Source of the DNA: Tanypteryx hageni
Taxonomy: Eukaryota; Arthropoda; Insecta; Odonata; Petaluridae
Assembly (NCBI GenBank): GCA_028673005.1
Contig: CM054115.1
Coordinates: 188,267,548-188,331,547, forward strand
Direction: 5' to 3'
DNA: 64,000 bases
Positions within the stretch are counted from its first letter, which is position 1. Every line of letters begins with the position of its first letter. The notes under the pieces are model-generated. The model was not told the DNA's origin and did not search any database. It saw only the letters and a program-made list of their open reading frames with translations. Shown piece after piece: positions 10,674 through 22,057 of this stretch. Position numbers and translations under genes: made by a program.

Positions 10674-10863
10674 AGTTTCGTCTTCATCCCTTCCTTTAAT
10701 ATACTTATGCCTTAACCCTCCCCTCTCCTCCCGGGCCTAACCTATATATAAGGTGTTTTTATAATCTTTGTTATCTGCTGATGATGCTATGCAACGAAAC
10801 CCAGGTCGTGTTTTTAATTTAAAGATTCTGTAGTATAGTACCATATGTATATGTCATTTTTGT

Positions 10864-13800
10864 AATTTTTCCATCTTTTCATGTTATGACCTTGAAGCTC
10901 AGCCAATAACTTACTCAAAAATTAAAAAAAACTTAGAAAAAGAAAATCTAGATTTTTTAGAGCATGAATGATTTATGTAATTTCTTCAGCGCCGAGATTT
11001 TTTGTAATCAATGTTCTGCGTAAATCCAGCAGGAACAAATATTTGTTACATCTTGATTACTCTTTTGCAACTACAGCCTAGGTTAAACTAGATAATCTAC
11101 TGGAACATACAAATTACGACGCAGATGTTTCGATGCCGGCGACGTTATCACTTGCACAGAACAAATCTCGAATCAAAAGGTATTACTTGCACGTACCATG
11201 GACTTCATCCTCTTTTAATTTTCACAAAAGAATTGTTCCGGCGTTTTATTTATCCTTTTGAACCTGGTTATACGCATGACTACGAAAATAGAATTCTTTT
11301 ATTTAATTTGTTACAACCTAATCCTATTTCCCGCGAAATCCCAACGCAGCTGAGAACAAAAGATCTCATTTGAAAGCCAACGACAGTAAGGGGTAGTGTA
11401 ACGGACTGAGGCCAACCCCATTTCCCTCCCTCCCTCCCTCTCACCTTCCTCTCTCCCCTCTCCCACTCTCCTCTCTCACTCCCCTACCCCACTCCCCTTC
11501 CCCACTCAACTCCATCGCTTACCCTCTCTTTACTCCCTGCCTCATCCCCACTCCAACCCTCGCAACCTACCTATCGCGCTTTACCACTCCTCCGCCATAT
11601 CCCTCATTTCTTTTCTAATCTTCTCATATCTTTTCTCCCTCTTTTCCTTTCCATCTCATTTCTCCTTATCATTTCATTCGTTCTTTCGTTTACCACGATT
11701 TCAGTAGGTAATTTTCGGAAGTTTTCATTCGCACGACTTATTGAAAAATATATTTTAAACTCACATCCCTAGCTAGATTTTTTCCACTTTTGCGTTAGAG
11801 CTTTTGGCATTAATCTCTTTTCTCTTTTGCTCGATTTGTCCTCTACCTCAAAACTCCAAATTTATTAATGCTACCATCATTGACTCATAAATAAACTGCT
11901 TCACTATACTGTTTTATACTGTTCTATGCTGCATTACAATTTATTTTACTATTGCTTTCATATATTAATGTGAACATCTAGGTTTTAGTCGAATTTTTAA
12001 TATTTTTCATTTTTTAATATACCAAACTAATGATTTCAATAGATTTATTATTAATATAACTTCATAAAACTTGGCAAGTTCTACAGGCCTTTATGAATCC
12101 AAAGTCACTGCGGATAAATCACTTTTGTATGTGAGCTTGTGATTTATTCCTCATTTTCAGCCAACTTCCCTAGATATTTTTAAAAAATATTCTGCGTGGT
12201 ATTTTCAATACTCAATTTCTACTCTTGATCCAGTCAATCATTTTTACTCTCACAATCGAAAATTCCATTTACAAAAAGTTAAATCCAATACCCACCAAGT
12301 TTTCTTATCACTCATTCAATACTGCCACCTTCTTCCCTTTTTGTTATTTTTTCTCCCACTTTCCTTTACTCGTCGTGTTATTTATCCCTTTCCTGATCCG
12401 CCTTCCTACTACGAGGCATCCATTCAAAACTACGCGAGTTCTGCGACACCATCCCCTTTTCGTCGTTTCATCTACATTGAACATATCTCACCAAATATTT
12501 CCATCTTCATACTTAGCTCATTGTGAGTCAAACCCTTTCTCTTCTGATCATCATCTGGCTATACACTACTTCTCTCCCTCTCTCTCTTCCTCTCCGTCTT
12601 TCTCTCCATCTGAGCCCTCGATCCCCCCTCACCTTACTCCCACCCCTCCTTCCCACCCCTCCTTCCCATCCCTCCTTATCACCCCTCCTTTCCCTCCCTC
12701 CTCTTCCCACCTTTCCCCTCCCACTTTCACTTCAACCTTCCTAGCACTCCTATACTCCGACGACAGTTGGCATCGTTGAGCATTCCGCTTACCGATCCAA
12801 CTCCGCCCAACTGCCTTTCTCCCAATCTCCAGTTTTATTGGCGTCTCTCCGCGTTGCTGGTGTTGCCTCCTGGGGATTATTCTTGCCCGTCCTGCGCTGC
12901 CACTCCGAATAGTTGTTCCAAGCCTCAACCCCCGATGCCTCCGCCTCCCCCACTTCCCTCCCGCCCTCCCCCCTCCACTCCCAACCCTTCCTCGCGACCG
13001 CGAATAGTTTGAGCGTTTGTAGGAGTGCATCATCGGGAAGAGAAGATTTGTCGGAGGATGGGGCGTCGCTAGGCTACCCGCGTTCGCATCGGAATAAGAA
13101 ACCCTCATTTCACGGCAAACACGCGACAGACCCTTCCCAGCATCCGGTGTCTAGAAAAAGACCTCTCCTCCCCCCCTTTTCTCCATTCCATCCTACCGCC
13201 CCTGCCTCCTCCATCCCCACCGCCCCCGCTTCTTCCATCCCCGGACGGCCATTCGGAGAAGAACCCCCCACTCCTGCACTTTCAGATTCTTTCTTTCCCT
13301 TTCCTACCCACTTCCACATCGCTTCGTCTCCTATACCGCTCCCAAACTCCACCCCCACTCTCTTTACAAGGTGCGACTCTCTCGCAATACAGCCGAGCGG
13401 GTCTGATCCCGCCGCCGCACCTTCGTCCCGCACACCGCCGTTCGCTTGGCAGAATGGGGCTGCTGCGGAATATGGCGTCGCACGCTCGGCGTACGGTTTT
13501 TATAATACTTCATTCGAAAGAAACGGCGGGATTAAGGATAAAAGGGTTAAGGGGGAAAGACGACGGAGGAGGGGAAAGGCACACTTAATCTCACTTTTAT
13601 TCCTCGTCCTATTCATGGCTTTCTGCGTGTCACATTTCCTGTAGCTCAAACGCCTAACCTTTTCATTTCCCCCTCCCCCTCCTATCCTTATGCCTCTCTT
13701 ATCTTCTCACACCCCTATCCCCGCACCATTCCCTGTCCGTTTCCTCTCTTGTTTTTTCATCATTCTCCTCTCCATGGCTACAATATCTTGTTCCACTGGT

Positions 13801-16800
13801 CTTCCTTAGAGCGGACACTATAATGTGTATGTACTACATCAACAAAAAAGTGAAAGTAATACTATTAATGAATTACTTAGCAATATGCTTGTGAGAATAT
13901 TATTTATTTGAACTATCATTACATTGTCTTATGTTTATTGAATCTAACGAATTAGTAAAATAATGTTTGTTAGAAATGGATTACCTTGGTTAATCATGGA
14001 AAATTATGTTTTAAAAGAATATATTACAATAGATTACATTGCTGTGGTAATGTTATTTAAAAACATTGTAGTAACTGAATTAAAAACAGTGAACAGAAAT
14101 TTTTTATATATCAGCAATCTTTAAATTTGCATAAAAAGTCTTACTGATCTAAAATACCGGTCTCGTATGTCTTATGTAATATATTTCGAAATTAACGAGT
14201 AATAAGAGTGGATCATATATAAAAAAATTACATCAAAAACCACAAATACCATAAAAGCCACGGTGTTAGGAAAACCTCCATTCAAGGAACACTCCATCTC
14301 CTCCGTATAGAACATCCTTAATAACTTCATCGGCCTATCACCTTCCCTTATCTCATGAAAAAGCCTTAATAAGGCCCTCATTATTCCGCTGAGGGTCCCA
14401 TTCTCGTTAGGGCGTTGCCGGCCTCGCTCGGCCGTTCCCCCCTCGTTCGGCTCAAGTTGTAGGGAGCGCTTTCATCGTCGGGGGCGTCGCTAGGCCACTC
14501 CGTTAGAAACGAGACGCGGTCCTTGAATATGCATCGACCACCGGTCCCCTCGAACCACCATCTGGCGACCTCCGAACGCTTCCGGGCACTAATCTCGACG
14601 CGAGAGTTGCTGCCTCTAGTTTTTCACTGTCACCGGTCCGCACTAGGTCCAACTGCACTCTCGCCGAGAGACCGATTCGTGTTAATTCTTTCGGACTAAT
14701 TCCGGATGGAGGCAGGGAAACGTTATGGATAATCCTTACGATGAAATCACGCACGTGTGATGGACCTTACATTTTCTGATACCAGAACGTAAGAACTGAT
14801 TAACTGGAGAACGAAGATTCTCGCTATTTTCTTTAGAGAAAATACGTAACTTGCAATCACTAATGGAAGTTTTTGAATTTACTATAGAATATCTAGAAAA
14901 ATGAATTCGATAAAGTTCGCCATGGATATAAATTGCTAATTTTTACTCTAGCCACAACCGTATCTTTTGTATCCATCCATGGATAACTTCATCTTTTAAA
15001 GGCTCCAACTAAATTTGCACCACTAATTATTTTAAAACAACACTAGGCCTATCATAATTATACAAGTCATATATAAAAAACCTTGTTTAAATTTTTAATG
15101 CATATTTGTGCGTAGTAACGCTGGACCAATTTAATTGAGTTTTTTATCCTACGCGTTTTAATATCAATAATAATTATTAAAACTATGTATCTTGAATTAA
15201 ATTAATTTAGCTGTAGTATATACTTACTGTAACCGTTTTAGATGATAAGATTATGATTATTTTAAAAATAATCGATATGCAATTGATGTTGCTACCGATA
15301 CTCATGTTGTATATTAATTTACACGGTAGCTGAATTGTCTCTGGCTGTAAATATATTTTGAGATAAAATATCCACTGCTGTTTCATTATTAACAATTAAG
15401 GCAATCTCACAACGCTAAGCTAGTGTAAGTTACGTTAAACCAAACAAAAGCTCATGCTAATTTCTTCGGATCACTTGCGACAATTCTTTACCTCCGAGAA
15501 TAACTTGCGAAGATTTTAACGATTATACGATATCAGACTCCAGTCCATAAACCTGCTCATATATTTATTATGAGAATAGAACTTCCGTTATAAAGTGAGC
15601 CGAGGAGAAGAATATGCTAACTGCAACGCCTATAAACTCAATATTTATACTTATTTTGTGAAACCAAACGGAGTTCAGAGGGAGGGGAGACTTTCATTAA
15701 CCTGAAGCGTGAGCACAAAAAATCGAAAAAACGATTCTATAGCGCTGATGTCGCCGTAAAGCGAAATGGCTGCGTCCGGTGAAAAAAAGATCAATGAAGC
15801 GAAAGATTGTGAAGCGGTGCATGCGAGGTCAAGTGTTCCGAACCAATATCCTTCCGGAGAGAGAGAGAGGGGAAAATGGCGAAAGGGTGTGAGTAGGAGG
15901 TGTAGGAATTCCTCCTGAGGTAGGAGATGTGAGGAAGGGAAAGAGAGAGAGAGAGAGCCCCTGATGCCTTCTTCTACCTCTTCTTCTCCACCCCCGCGAC
16001 CTCATTTCAAAACCCACTTCCCCCGCCCTTGATCGCATCCCACCTCCTTTCTACGCGCCCGTTACGCTCTGAGGGGCTTCTCTCGAGAGGGTGATGAGAA
16101 GAGGCAATGGGAAGGGAACGAGAGGAAAGCAGCCAAGAGGAGAGAAGGAGAAAGGGCCTTTGTGGAGGGACTGAAGAGGTAAATTTTGTTCTATAAACAC
16201 TTTCACCGGGATCTTCCCCTTCGTCGAAAGAATGGAATTCATAGTGTATAAAATAAAAAGATCCTTTCTCAGTCAACTAATAGCCTTCGCCGATAAATTT
16301 TATGCATAAACGATCGCATTCTATCGAGCATAGTATCACACATAAAGTCAAGAGTTTTTCTTGGCATGTAAGTAAGAGTTCTGATTTGCAGAAATTGGAA
16401 AAATGAGACAATTTATATCAAAAATAATTAAAAACGGATGGAAAATTCATTCATTTAGTTTTTTTTAACTACTAGATGAATAAGCTCGTTTAACGGGCAT
16501 TTTAATCAAGAAATATTAAAAACAAATTAAATAATTTCATTATAAAATTATACTATAGCAATCCTAGCAAATTTGGTTGAACTGGCTGAAGAAGTGTCTG
16601 AGATATTGAGCGTTACGCACAGAATGACCAAGTGACCAAGAGAATAAGGGTTTTATTATATTAAGATAGATTGACAAATTAAGGTTTTGCAAATTTTTAC
16701 TTGCTTAATTTGACGAAATATAGTCCCTTTATCGTCAAACAATACCTTGTTTGTTTTGTATCACCCGAATTGACGCAGAGTACTTAACATATCAGTGAAG

Positions 16801-18780
16801 CTTAGTATCGTTCAACAATTTCTGCAATGATATTCCAAAGCAATACCATGGCTCGTGTTAAAATGGTATGTTAGTACTGAACGGCCAAATTAACAGCAGA
16901 GCAAACAAAGCAGGGAGAAGCTCATTGAAAAGCGATTACGTCATTCATTGCTGAATACACAGCGAGTAGTCATGCGTCATTCTGCGGAACTGCCCTCGAG
17001 GATTTAAAACGCGGCAAAATTTACGGTGGATTCTGCGTCCTCTTTAGGCAGCCCTGGATTCTATTTTCGAGCTTTTCCGCCAACCAACAAAGTTAGGCAG
17101 CAAAATTGCGGAAAAAGTAAATTCTTCGAAATAGGAAGCAAATGCCATCAAACAGAAATCGGAACAAGGCAAGGAAAAATGCGGTTTTTAGTTTTGCAGA
17201 AACACAAAGCGAAGCGAGAGGAGCCAGGATTTCAGTCGCAGCGCCCTCTGGCCAATGTTTACGCTCTTATTTAGCGTTATCTCGCGTCGGCAGCCGCGGA
17301 TGGCGACAGTGTCTCTCTCTCTCACTCACTCTCGAGATATTCCATTTATTGCGCATGGATAGGGCGCCCATGTGTACACTCTCTGCTGCGGCCGCGCCCT
17401 CTTTAAGTGACGCCGAGGAATTGAATGCCATGGAGCCGTAACTTCCCCGCCCTCGGCGTGTCTGCCTCGATTGCTATCCACTCCTTCTTCTCCCTCACCA
17501 CCCCAAACCTCTCTTCCCAGCCTCCTTGCTTTTCACACCTTCCTCTCTTCCTATTCTCACAAGTTTGCAGATGGTCTTTTAATGCTGCAATGAACCTCCT
17601 CGATTCATTGCAATGCCGGGATTAAATGCAAAGGGAATTATTTTTCATCCAGATTAACTACGAGAGATAATTTTCAATGACACGAATGACTTCAAACTGC
17701 GGTTAAAGAGGTGGAGTATATTAATTCATGGAAAATGTATGTATTCTTAATCTCTAACTGATTATTAATACGAAACATTCATTTTCATAATAACCATATT
17801 CTGTACGTGTAGATGCAATTTTAAGTATTCATGTTTGCAGAAGTACGTAAAATGTATCGCAAACCGTACCTCTCTTCATCTCTTTCCCTCCATCTCCTAT
17901 ACATTTTAAGCATGCAAGGATTTTCCATGCGCCTCCTCGTCTCTCTGCTGTACGCTGCATGTAGCCTACCGACTGCTTCCCGGTTACTACATTACAACAC
18001 TCAACTCAGTCGTCAGTTCAAATACAAATATGAGGGATACACGGAGCAAGAGGACAGCAATGTTTATCAAGAACGAGATGCAGATACATTGATAAGATGT
18101 TTATTTCGCCGAAGCAAAAATTGATACATAAACCGCGCACAGCGCGAAAAAACAATATACAATTATACAACCCCCACACTGGGGGAGGGAGCTTCACCTC
18201 CTCCAATCAGACAAATAATGTACAAGTTGTTATCTGAATAGTTTCGGCGGCCGGAGACGTAAGGATGAATCGCTTGTGTCTCCGGTCGTCGGAATTAAGG
18301 GGGTCCGTGACCCGACCGCCCCGGCAGTCTGGGTTACGGTGAGTGGTTCCGGGTTACGGCCACCAAGTGGCTTGCGACTCCACTCTGCCTAAGCGTATTA
18401 TGGATGCCTAGGCCCATCGTTACCTCCCCGTCTTACTAGGCCGCGGCCACGAGGCTCCAAGAAATAACAAGAAGTCCAAACCAGGATTAATACAGGCTGG
18501 TTTTCCAAAGTTGACATCCTGAATTGATTACTTATATTGACAGGAAATGTTTCAGTATGTGTTAGTCATTCCAAGGAACTCTCATACCATGAATACCAAA
18601 TGTAGTTCATAATTTATCAATGTTAGAAAAAAATTGGAAAAAAATTAATAGAAATTAAAATTAATCAGGTTTAAAATACTAATAGCAACGTCAAAATCTT
18701 TCTGATTTATTTTGCATCTATTATTTTTAATAAACGAATTTAATAAATGTTACTGTTTATACGATAATATGTCTGGAGCA
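10864..18780. other. Long unassigned noncoding region
   Basis: No recognisable gene over about 8 kb. Pyrimidine-rich tracts lie at about 11,420-11,530 and 12,560-12,740, the latter a degenerate CCCACCCCTCCTTC-type minisatellite. GC-rich patches lie at about 12,780-13,500, 14,385-14,760, 17,000-17,440 and 18,245-18,460. GA- and CT-rich runs lie at about 15,855-16,010. The longest open frame (12,913-13,644, plus, 243 codons) is rich in Pro, Ser and Arg, has no domain and overlaps a long antisense frame. I treat it as compositional. Any of the GC-rich patches could hold a promoter or an exon of a gene extending beyond the window, but no splice-bounded coding block is identifiable. Confidence 0.45.
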
Positions 18781-18861
18781 ACTGTCCATTGCTGAAGGGT
18801 AGCCGAGTGGAAAAGAAAATAGTTGAAGATGTAAAAATGAATTTTTATAACCTACTTTTGT

Positions 18862-19041
18862 ATAATTTTGAAACGAGAAAAAAGTCTTCTATGACCGGGA
18901 ATCGAACCCGGGTCTTCGACTTTCCGGGCGGATATTCTGCCACTGAACAATCGTATATCCAGCTAGAATATCCGCCCGGAAACTCGAAGACCCGGGTTCG
19001 ATTCCCGGTCATAGAAGACTTTTTTCTCGTTTCAAAATTAT
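18862..19041. repeat. Hairpin with 77-bp arms containing tRNA-Gly-like sequence
   Basis: 18,862-18,938 and 18,965-19,041 are reverse complements with only one mismatch noticed, separated by a 26-nt loop. Each arm contains a tRNA T arm with a canonical B box (GGTTCGATTCCCGG). On the minus strand, reading from about 18,958, the loop adds an A-box-like TTCAGTGGCAGAAT, giving a tRNA-Gly-like order. The anticodon stem does not pair. The plus-strand arm lacks an A box. The arms extend 29 bp beyond the tRNA part (ATTTTGAAACGAGAAAAAAG), so the inverted duplication includes flanking DNA. Confidence 0.85.
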
Positions 19042-19063
19042 TCCCAACTTGACAGCTTCAAGT

Positions 19064-19190
19064 AAATTATTATTTTATTATTATTGTAACAACGTAAACA
19101 AACAACAAATGGCACAGCAACAAACTAAATATGGTCAACGCACATTAATTAATATAGACGATTTCATAAAACCAAATACATTAATATATA
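19064..19190 (+). repeat. Dispersed repeat, copy 1
   Basis: This begins CAAGTAAATTATTATTTTAT and contains AAATATGGTCAACGCA and TAATATAGAC. It aligns over about 120 bp with 34,768-34,872 in the same orientation. In both places it is followed within about 30 bp by a TATAAAAGCCT or AATAAAAGGCT start and a GTTGGTTGG motif. The two parts may therefore be one larger element. Confidence 0.7.
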
Positions 19191-19191
19191 T

Positions 19192-20180
19192 AAAAGCCTA
19201 AATCTGTTGGTTGGTTTGTTGGTTGGAACGCTATATGGGAAACCCTGTATTGGGAGTTTTTATACCAAGGTGACTCGTGATGATTTAATTTTGATGTGAC
19301 GGCAACTTGTCACTAGAAAGTCATCGTCACGTGAACTTTCATTCCAATGTGATTCAATGTTGACATGATGCGATATTTAATTCGCACCAGTTTGACAGAT
19401 GTGTTGATGATTCGCTAGAAATGGGCCGTTTGCTAACCAAAGATGAATAAAAATATTTGCTTAAATACTTTAACAAATATTGCTAGAACGTAATTCATTC
19501 ACTTTAATGCTCTATGAAGGTAATTTCAATCATAAAACATATATAAATATGTTTCGTTTGTTGCGTCAAATCGCCAGCGCGTTGCCGTCAACATGGTATG
19601 AAGGGTTACATGTGCCATTGGAAAGCAACTCAAGTTCCCCTTGTGTCAAAATTACCGTATTAACTCATGTACCGCGAGCACCCCTATTTTGAGCCAGTTC
19701 AGAGGGAAAAAAATAAATAAGAATAAGTTGACATCTGGGATTTAAAAAAGTCGGACTCTTCCCCAATTCCCCTTTACTGTAACAAGGTCCGCGCGTAAAC
19801 GTCGCAGAATTCTCCGTATTTAGCAAGTATAAACGTATACGAAAGCGTGTGGCAGGGAATTTGCTATCAACACTCGCAAAATATATAACCTGTTCAGAAA
19901 CCCTCTTGTAAGACGCGCAGTCTCTTTTTCTTGCCGACATTTTGGGAAAAAAGTTGTGCGAGGTACACGAGTAATTACAGTAAATCACCGACACCATGCA
20001 ACCCCATTAGAATATCAGCGTCTATCAGATTGACTCTGCATAAAGTATCTGTTAAAAATCCGATAAGATAGAAATCATTACAAAAAGTTAAACAGTCCAA
20101 AGTCATCAAAATAAGTACGGTTGGTCCCTTAAGGGGTCCCGCTAAACTTTCTTGCCCCAGAGCCCGTTGCTTACTTGTTC
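19192..20180. other. Possible Helitron-like 5' sequence and unassigned DNA
   Basis: The start (about 19,190-19,240) resembles the 5' sequences at 34,887 and 37,167. The remainder to 20,180 has no recognisable gene. The 110-codon minus-strand open frame at 19,665-19,997 shows no motif I know. Confidence 0.3.
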
Positions 20181-20183
20181 CAC

Positions 20184-20805
20184 CACTGCTAATGCCCTAG
20201 TATGTATATAATGGAAATTTTGTTTTTAACAGAACATCATCTTTTTATCTTTAATATTATATTATTTATTTATTTAATAAAGTGAAGTACATTATGGAAA
20301 CTCTTATTTTTAGAATAATGAACTTTCTGTACCTTATCACGGAATGAAATGATTAACTATAAATATATTTGACATCAAGTATTCCACAAGTACAGACACC
20401 CATACGTCATACCGCCCATTCTTATCTTATTTTAGGTTGAAATTAAAAATGAAAGAATATCAACTGTTGTTATACTTATGTTTTATTTAAGAGTTTTAGA
20501 ACATGACATTTCAATGAAAAAAATACAATATGAGTATACAAAGTGAAATTATGGCCACAAATACTAAGGTATTCAATTGTGCTATTACTTCTTTTATATT
20601 AGTTATGTTACATTAGATACGTTAATAAGTCTTTGGGTGCACAGAACCGTTGGCGAAACAATTATGGGTGAAAGATCTTTGGGTGAAACCTTATGTGGGT
20701 GAACTGGATTGTGGGCGAATAACCTACGGATGAAAAGGCATGGGTGAAAGGTCTATGGATGAAACTTTTCGTGGGTGAAATACTTTCGGAGAAACGACGT
20801 GGAAC
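20184..20805 (+). repeat. GGGTGAAA-repeat dispersed element, copy 1
   Basis: About 620 bp aligns throughout, in the same orientation, with 38,442-39,145. Both start GCTAATG(C/T)CCTAGTA. Both share an AT-rich body of about 450 bp and end in a degenerate tandem array of units near 15-17 bp built on GTGGGTGAAAC plus a variable CTTT-like spacer (here about 20,632-20,800). I do not recognise the family. This copy has fewer array units than the other. Confidence 0.8.
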
Positions 20806-21995
20806 CTATCAAACAAAATACTATCGGAGTTTTTCGCAGAGAAGATCCTTCAACAAATGAGGAAAATTCTAGGAAGCAAGGTAATATATTAATACGCGCT
20901 TATCTGAATTTCCAACCAGAAGTACAACTTAAACTAGCAGGTTTCAACATCACTCGCGTAATCACGCTTACATCGTTCCTTACACGAGCCAAAGTTTCCC
21001 GTTTCGTCTCCATCTCTCTCTCTTTTCGGCGCGACGCCAAATTTTGCCATGCGACCCGTCCTCTAATCCCACGACATCTACAATGGCAAGATGGTAGCAA
21101 AACAAAGGACCAAGTAATGTGTGTGTGAGAAAGAGGGAATGCTAGTGAGTTTCCAAGACCAACACACATACGAAACCTTTGAGCACGTGACCTACCACCA
21201 GATCACGCAGCAGGGGCATAAATCCGGCCTCCTTTCAGCATGACCTTCGAAACCCCTCGGAGACAACCCTGCGAACCTCAAAACCCGCTAAGTTCCCTTA
21301 CAACGCCCACTTCACCCGTTACACCGAGCCGACCCACCCTTCTATTGTGAAACGTATTTCGCTCCAACCCCTTGCCCCTGAACCCTCCACACCTTCGCCT
21401 CCGCTCGCCGTCCATCCCCCTCGAACCTTGCACTCTGGGAGGGATCTCTTTTTGTAGCATAAATCACTTCCAGCACATCCTCTCAGCAAATTCCCCTCTC
21501 CCTCCCAAATTTCTCTTCAGCCTTCTGTTCCATCGCTGTCTCCTACTCCCTGGTCCACGTTCATTTCTTACAAACCCTTTTCTTGCACTTTCTCTCAACC
21601 TCTTCCATCTCCGATCTTTCTTCCCTCTTTGTATCGCATCCACTTCTAGAAAATGATGTCCTTTCACACAACTGTAGCAAAGTTTCTCTCCTCCATTTCC
21701 CACATTACCCACCCTCCTCCTTTCTTTCTCTCTCTTTATCCCCCCACCCTCTTTCTTCCTTCTTTCGTCCATTTTCATCTTTTTCATCTCATTTATATTC
21801 GCACACACTTCGGAATAAATTTTTGGCGTTCCCAATCTTATCTCATTATGGCGCTCCATGGCGACCATTTTATTATCAGAGACGTTTCATCGTTTTTAAT
21901 AGTTTCCTCTCCTTCCCCTTCGCCGTTCCCTCATTCCAAAATTTATGTCCACACAAACGCACTCCGCGTGCACCCACATATGTACGTGCGCTTAA

Positions 21996-22057
<62 letters not shown>

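Larger units (their letters stand above)
9613..10863 (+). mobile_element. Penelope-like element remnant with inverted terminal repeats
   Basis: About 110 bp at the left (9,613-9,722) recurs inverted at the right (10,750-10,863). Shared landmarks are TGATGATGCTATGCA, CGAAAC, GTGTTTTTATAATCTTTG and ATGACATATA. Between them lie fragments of a Penelope-type protein in plus orientation. Inverted as well as direct terminal repeats are usual for Penelope-like elements, in contrast to the direct repeats of LTR retrotransposons. No reverse transcriptase core remains, so this is an internally deleted copy. Confidence 0.75.

Noticed and set aside
10770..10815. Canonical hammerhead ribozyme in the right Penelope repeat
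   Set aside because: CTGATGA and GAAA are present, but two extra bases lie before GAAA and the flanks do not form stem I. I keep it only as a related motif.
12913..13644. 243-codon open frame as a gene
   Set aside because: Low-complexity Pro/Ser/Arg composition, no domain, and extensive antisense open frames in the same GC-rich DNA.
18786..18800. tRNA A-box-like GTAGCCGAGTGG as part of a tRNA-Leu/Ser gene
   Set aside because: No B box or cloverleaf follows at the right distance; the B boxes of the downstream hairpin belong to a different arrangement.
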